This document shows, piece by piece, positions 62,020-64,000 of a stretch of DNA of 64,000 bases. This DNA is from an uncultured Clostridia bacterium (GTDB lineage: Bacteria; Bacillota; Clostridia; Oscillospirales; Ruminococcaceae): contig CANQPL010000008.1 in the NCBI GenBank assembly GCA_947625735.1, positions 1 through 64,000 of the forward strand. The letters are read 5' to 3'. The translations under genes were made by a program, and so were the position numbers. How positions within the stretch are numbered: position 1 is the stretch's first letter; each line of letters opens with the position of its first letter. The notes beneath the pieces are model-generated. The model was not told where the DNA came from and made no database searches. It saw only the letters and a program-made list of their open reading frames with translations.

Positions 62020-63104
62020 TACGAATTACGCTCCCTGCACTCGGCATAAAGCTCCGCATATTCCTTACCGCGTTTGCGCATTACATTTTCAAGGTATTCT
62101 GTCCACGCCGCCTTATCCTTGGCTTCGTCCTTGACAATAGCTCCCTGAAGTGCTGCCGCAAGGTCATGGTTTGTCACCCTGCCGTTTCCGAAGCTGCCTG
62201 CAAGTGCCATGCTGTTTACAAGGAGGGAAATCGCTTCTGCTGCCGAAAGCACTCCGGTGGTAGGCTTTAGCTTTATCTGCCCGTCAAGAGTCCTGCCGTC
62301 CCTCAGTTCTCTGAAAATAGTAACGATACGTTCAACCGAAGATCTGTCGGGAAGTTCCGCACTGATCCTGAATCCGTCAGAAAGCTGCGCAACACGGGAG
62401 GTAACGATATTTATTTCCGTTTCCATATCCGACGGAGCGGGCAGAACAACAATATTAAATCGTCTTTTCAGTGCCGAGGACATTTCATTAACGCCCTTAT
62501 CACGGGTATTGGCGGTAGCTATCACGGAAAATCCTTTCTTTGCAGCCACATCTGCGGAAAGCTCGGGAATAGATATCCGCTTCTCCGATAATATGGATAT
62601 CAGCGCATCCTGCACTTCACTTGCACAGCGGGAAATTTCCTCAATTCTGGCAATTGCGCCGTCCTCCATTGCGGTGTAAACGGGACTTTTAACCAGCGAA
62701 TCAAAGGAAGGACCGTTTGCAAGCAGCATGGCATAGTTCCACGAATAACGTATCTGCTCCTCCGTAGTGCCTGCTGTTCCCTGTATAACACGGGAGGAAT
62801 CTCCGTTAATGGCTGCGGTTAGATGCTCTGAAAGCCATGATTTCGCCGTTCCGGGTTCACCTATAAGCAGCAGTGCCCGGTCGGTCACAAGGGTAGCTAT
62901 GCATATCTCAACAAGCCGTTTATCTCCCATATATTTCGGGGTTATGTTCTTGCCTTTGACATTGCCGCCCATGATATAGGTAAGCACTCCACGGGGCGAC
63001 ATTCTCCAGCCCGAGGGAACAGGGTCTTTGTCGGCAGCAATAATGGCTTCAAGCTCCTCTCTGTAAAGCTCCTCTGCAGGAAGACGAAGTATTTCACTGT
63101 TCAT
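62019..63104 (-). CDS. MoxR-like AAA+ ATPase of a YehL-like module
   Basis: A 361-residue AAA+ protein. Walker A is GEPGTAKSW near residues 83-91, followed by Walker B-like AIARIEEISRC and sensor 1 ATANTRDKGVNEM; a lid domain ends the protein. ATG at 63104 has AAAGGA nine bases upstream and is preferred to TTG at 63122. It would work with the VWA protein and DUF5682 protein encoded downstream. Confidence 0.88.
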   Translation of the reverse strand: MNSEILRLPAEELYREELEAIIAADKDPVPSGWRMSPRGVLTYIMGGNVKGKNITPKYMGDKRLVEICIATLVTDRALLLIGEPGTAKSWLSEHLTAAINGDSSRVIQGTAGTTEEQIRYSWNYAMLLANGPSFDSLVKSPVYTAMEDGAIARIEEISRCASEVQDALISILSEKRISIPELSADVAAKKGFSVIATANTRDKGVNEMSSALKRRFNIVVLPAPSDMETEINIVTSRVAQLSDGFRISAELPDRSSVERIVTIFRELRDGRTLDGQIKLKPTTGVLSAAEAISLLVNSMALAGSFGNGRVTNHDLAAALQGAIVKDEAKDKAAWTEYLENVMRKRGKEYAELYAECRERNS

Positions 63105-63118
63105 GGAATTATTTCCTT

Positions 63119-64000
63119 TCAATCAAGTTTTTTTATATAATTTTCAAAATAAGTTATCAACAAATTGTATCGCATATCCTTTTTTATCTTTTGTAATTCA
63201 CTTAAAATTGCCTGTGCCTCGGATTTCCTGTCGTTCACGGAGGGAATTACTTCTTCAAGGTATTTTAATACAGCAAATTCAACATGGTCTATATCATTTA
63301 TAGCACAGCGTGATATAACTCCGTTATAATTACCCGGGGCTTTTGTTTTCATAAGCAGATGAAGTGCTGCTATATTGGGGCAGTCACGTACAGCGCACCA
63401 TGCAAACTTATTGGCAGCAGTCACAACACGCTCCATGTCCGCCTCGGAGCAGTTGGATACAAGATGATAAAAGATCATTGATATATTGCGTGCATAATTC
63501 ATTCTTTTTTCTTCTGTTTCTTTTTTCTTTTCGGAGCTTGTAAAAATGTTGAATTTCGGCTGAGCTATAGGATCGGTATCGGACAGCATTTGCAGTATGC
63601 TTTCGGGAATGTTCTTAAATACCGCCGTTCCGACATAAAAATAATATTCACCTAGTACCGCATTGTATTTCAGTGTTTTGAGTACTCCGATATCATCTGC
63701 GGAGGTAATTGCACTTTCGGGAGAAGTGCAGAACAGATATGCACTCCATACATTTTTAAAATATTCCGGACTGCGTTTGTGGAGATCACAAATCAGACGG
63801 TCATTTTCCTGCGAACGGTTTTCATAGAGAAAATTTGTGCAAAGAAAACTGTTAAGCTGATCTGACGGCATAAGTTCGGAAAGGCGGATAAATGTCTCTG
63901 CCGTATCTGTTTTGTTAATGAGCAGCGGCATTGAAAACATATCATAGCGGAATTTCTTATCCGCTTTGTACTGCCGGATTTCCTCATCAATTTTGCGCTT
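63119..64000 (-). CDS. C-terminal part of a large helical protein, cut by the window edge
   Basis: The frame is open from the stop at 63119 right to the end of the window: the 20 codons beyond the ATG at 63940 have no stop, so the gene continues outside. About 293 residues are visible, all-helical and HEAT-like in composition, with no signature I can assign. It precedes the AAA+ gene by 14 bases. In E. coli-type modules the large partner is YehI (DUF4132/MolR); that identity is only a suggestion. Confidence 0.7.
   Translation of the reverse strand, partial: KRKIDEEIRQYKADKKFRYDMFSMPLLINKTDTAETFIRLSELMPSDQLNSFLCTNFLYENRSQENDRLICDLHKRSPEYFKNVWSAYLFCTSPESAITSADDIGVLKTLKYNAVLGEYYFYVGTAVFKNIPESILQMLSDTDPIAQPKFNIFTSSEKKKETEEKRMNYARNISMIFYHLVSNCSEADMERVVTAANKFAWCAVRDCPNIAALHLLMKTKAPGNYNGVISRCAINDIDHVEFAVLKYLEEVIPSVNDRKSEAQAILSELQKIKKDMRYNLLITYFENYIKKLD

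Overview
The window looks like chromosome of a Gram-positive, low-to-mid GC Clostridia, most like Ruminococcus/Oscillospiraceae. Reasons: tepA next to an FtsK/SpoIIIE translocase, spoVS, ymdB, mini-RNase III, a BlaI/BlaR1 pair, strong Shine-Dalgarno sites, and many near-consensus TTGACA-17-TATAAT promoters. The genus is inferred from gene content and style, not from a marker gene.

Layout. 1-593: an intergenic stretch with a possible small RNA transcript (promoter, hairpin, terminator). 594-2849: a three-gene plus-strand operon (membrane protein, flavodoxin-fold reductase, Nudix hydrolase). 2857-12727: a long minus-strand operon from one sigma-A promoter: tepA, uppP, ftsK/spoIIIE, ygiQ-like, ComEC-like hydrolase, DUF3006, RpiR-family regulator, BaiN-like flavoprotein. 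12857-15833: an ECF sigma/anti-sigma pair and a small membrane protein.

15908-33067 is the centrepiece, about 17 kb on one strand. It reads, in transcription order, as the hydF-hydE-hydG maturase operon (H-cluster assembly), then a promoter driving a DivIVA-like coiled-coil protein, an [FeFe]-hydrogenase-like protein lacking the proton-transfer cysteine, a DUF2201-type metallopeptidase/VWA protein, a leucine-rich-repeat protein and a MoxR-like AAA+ ATPase, then a second promoter driving a zinc-ribbon LRR protein, a protein kinase with C-terminal zinc ribbon, a TerY-like VWA protein, a PP2C phosphatase and a cytidine-deaminase-fold protein. The kinase/VWA/phosphatase set matches the TerY-P triad of ter stress systems. 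My hypothesis is that the hydrogenase-like protein is a redox or H2 sensor whose output passes through the MoxR-VWA chaperone module and the kinase/phosphatase pair. A small TM1266-type hydrogenase regulator lies just beyond, at 34383-34628.

33206-49703: a transglutaminase remnant, a secreted repeat protein, small unknowns, a LexA/S24-like repressor, cyclophilin, yebC, a metallo-hydrolase, mrnC with an apparent +1 frameshift, obgE, then plus-strand ogt, a LysR regulator, cardiolipin synthase, an unusually long FtsA-like protein, dCMP deaminase, an RNA-repair-type nucleotidyltransferase, ymdB and spoVS. 49864-55089: blaR1/blaI with operator, tRNA-Leu(CAA), a GNAT protein and a MATE exporter under a MarR-like palindrome. 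55153-58505: a chemotaxis receptor, a cluster of structured repeats and an orphan type I specificity subunit.

58610-64000: a second, independent MoxR-VWA module resembling E. coli yehL-yehM-yehP (AAA+ ATPase, DUF5682, VWA), with a large helical protein running off the right edge.
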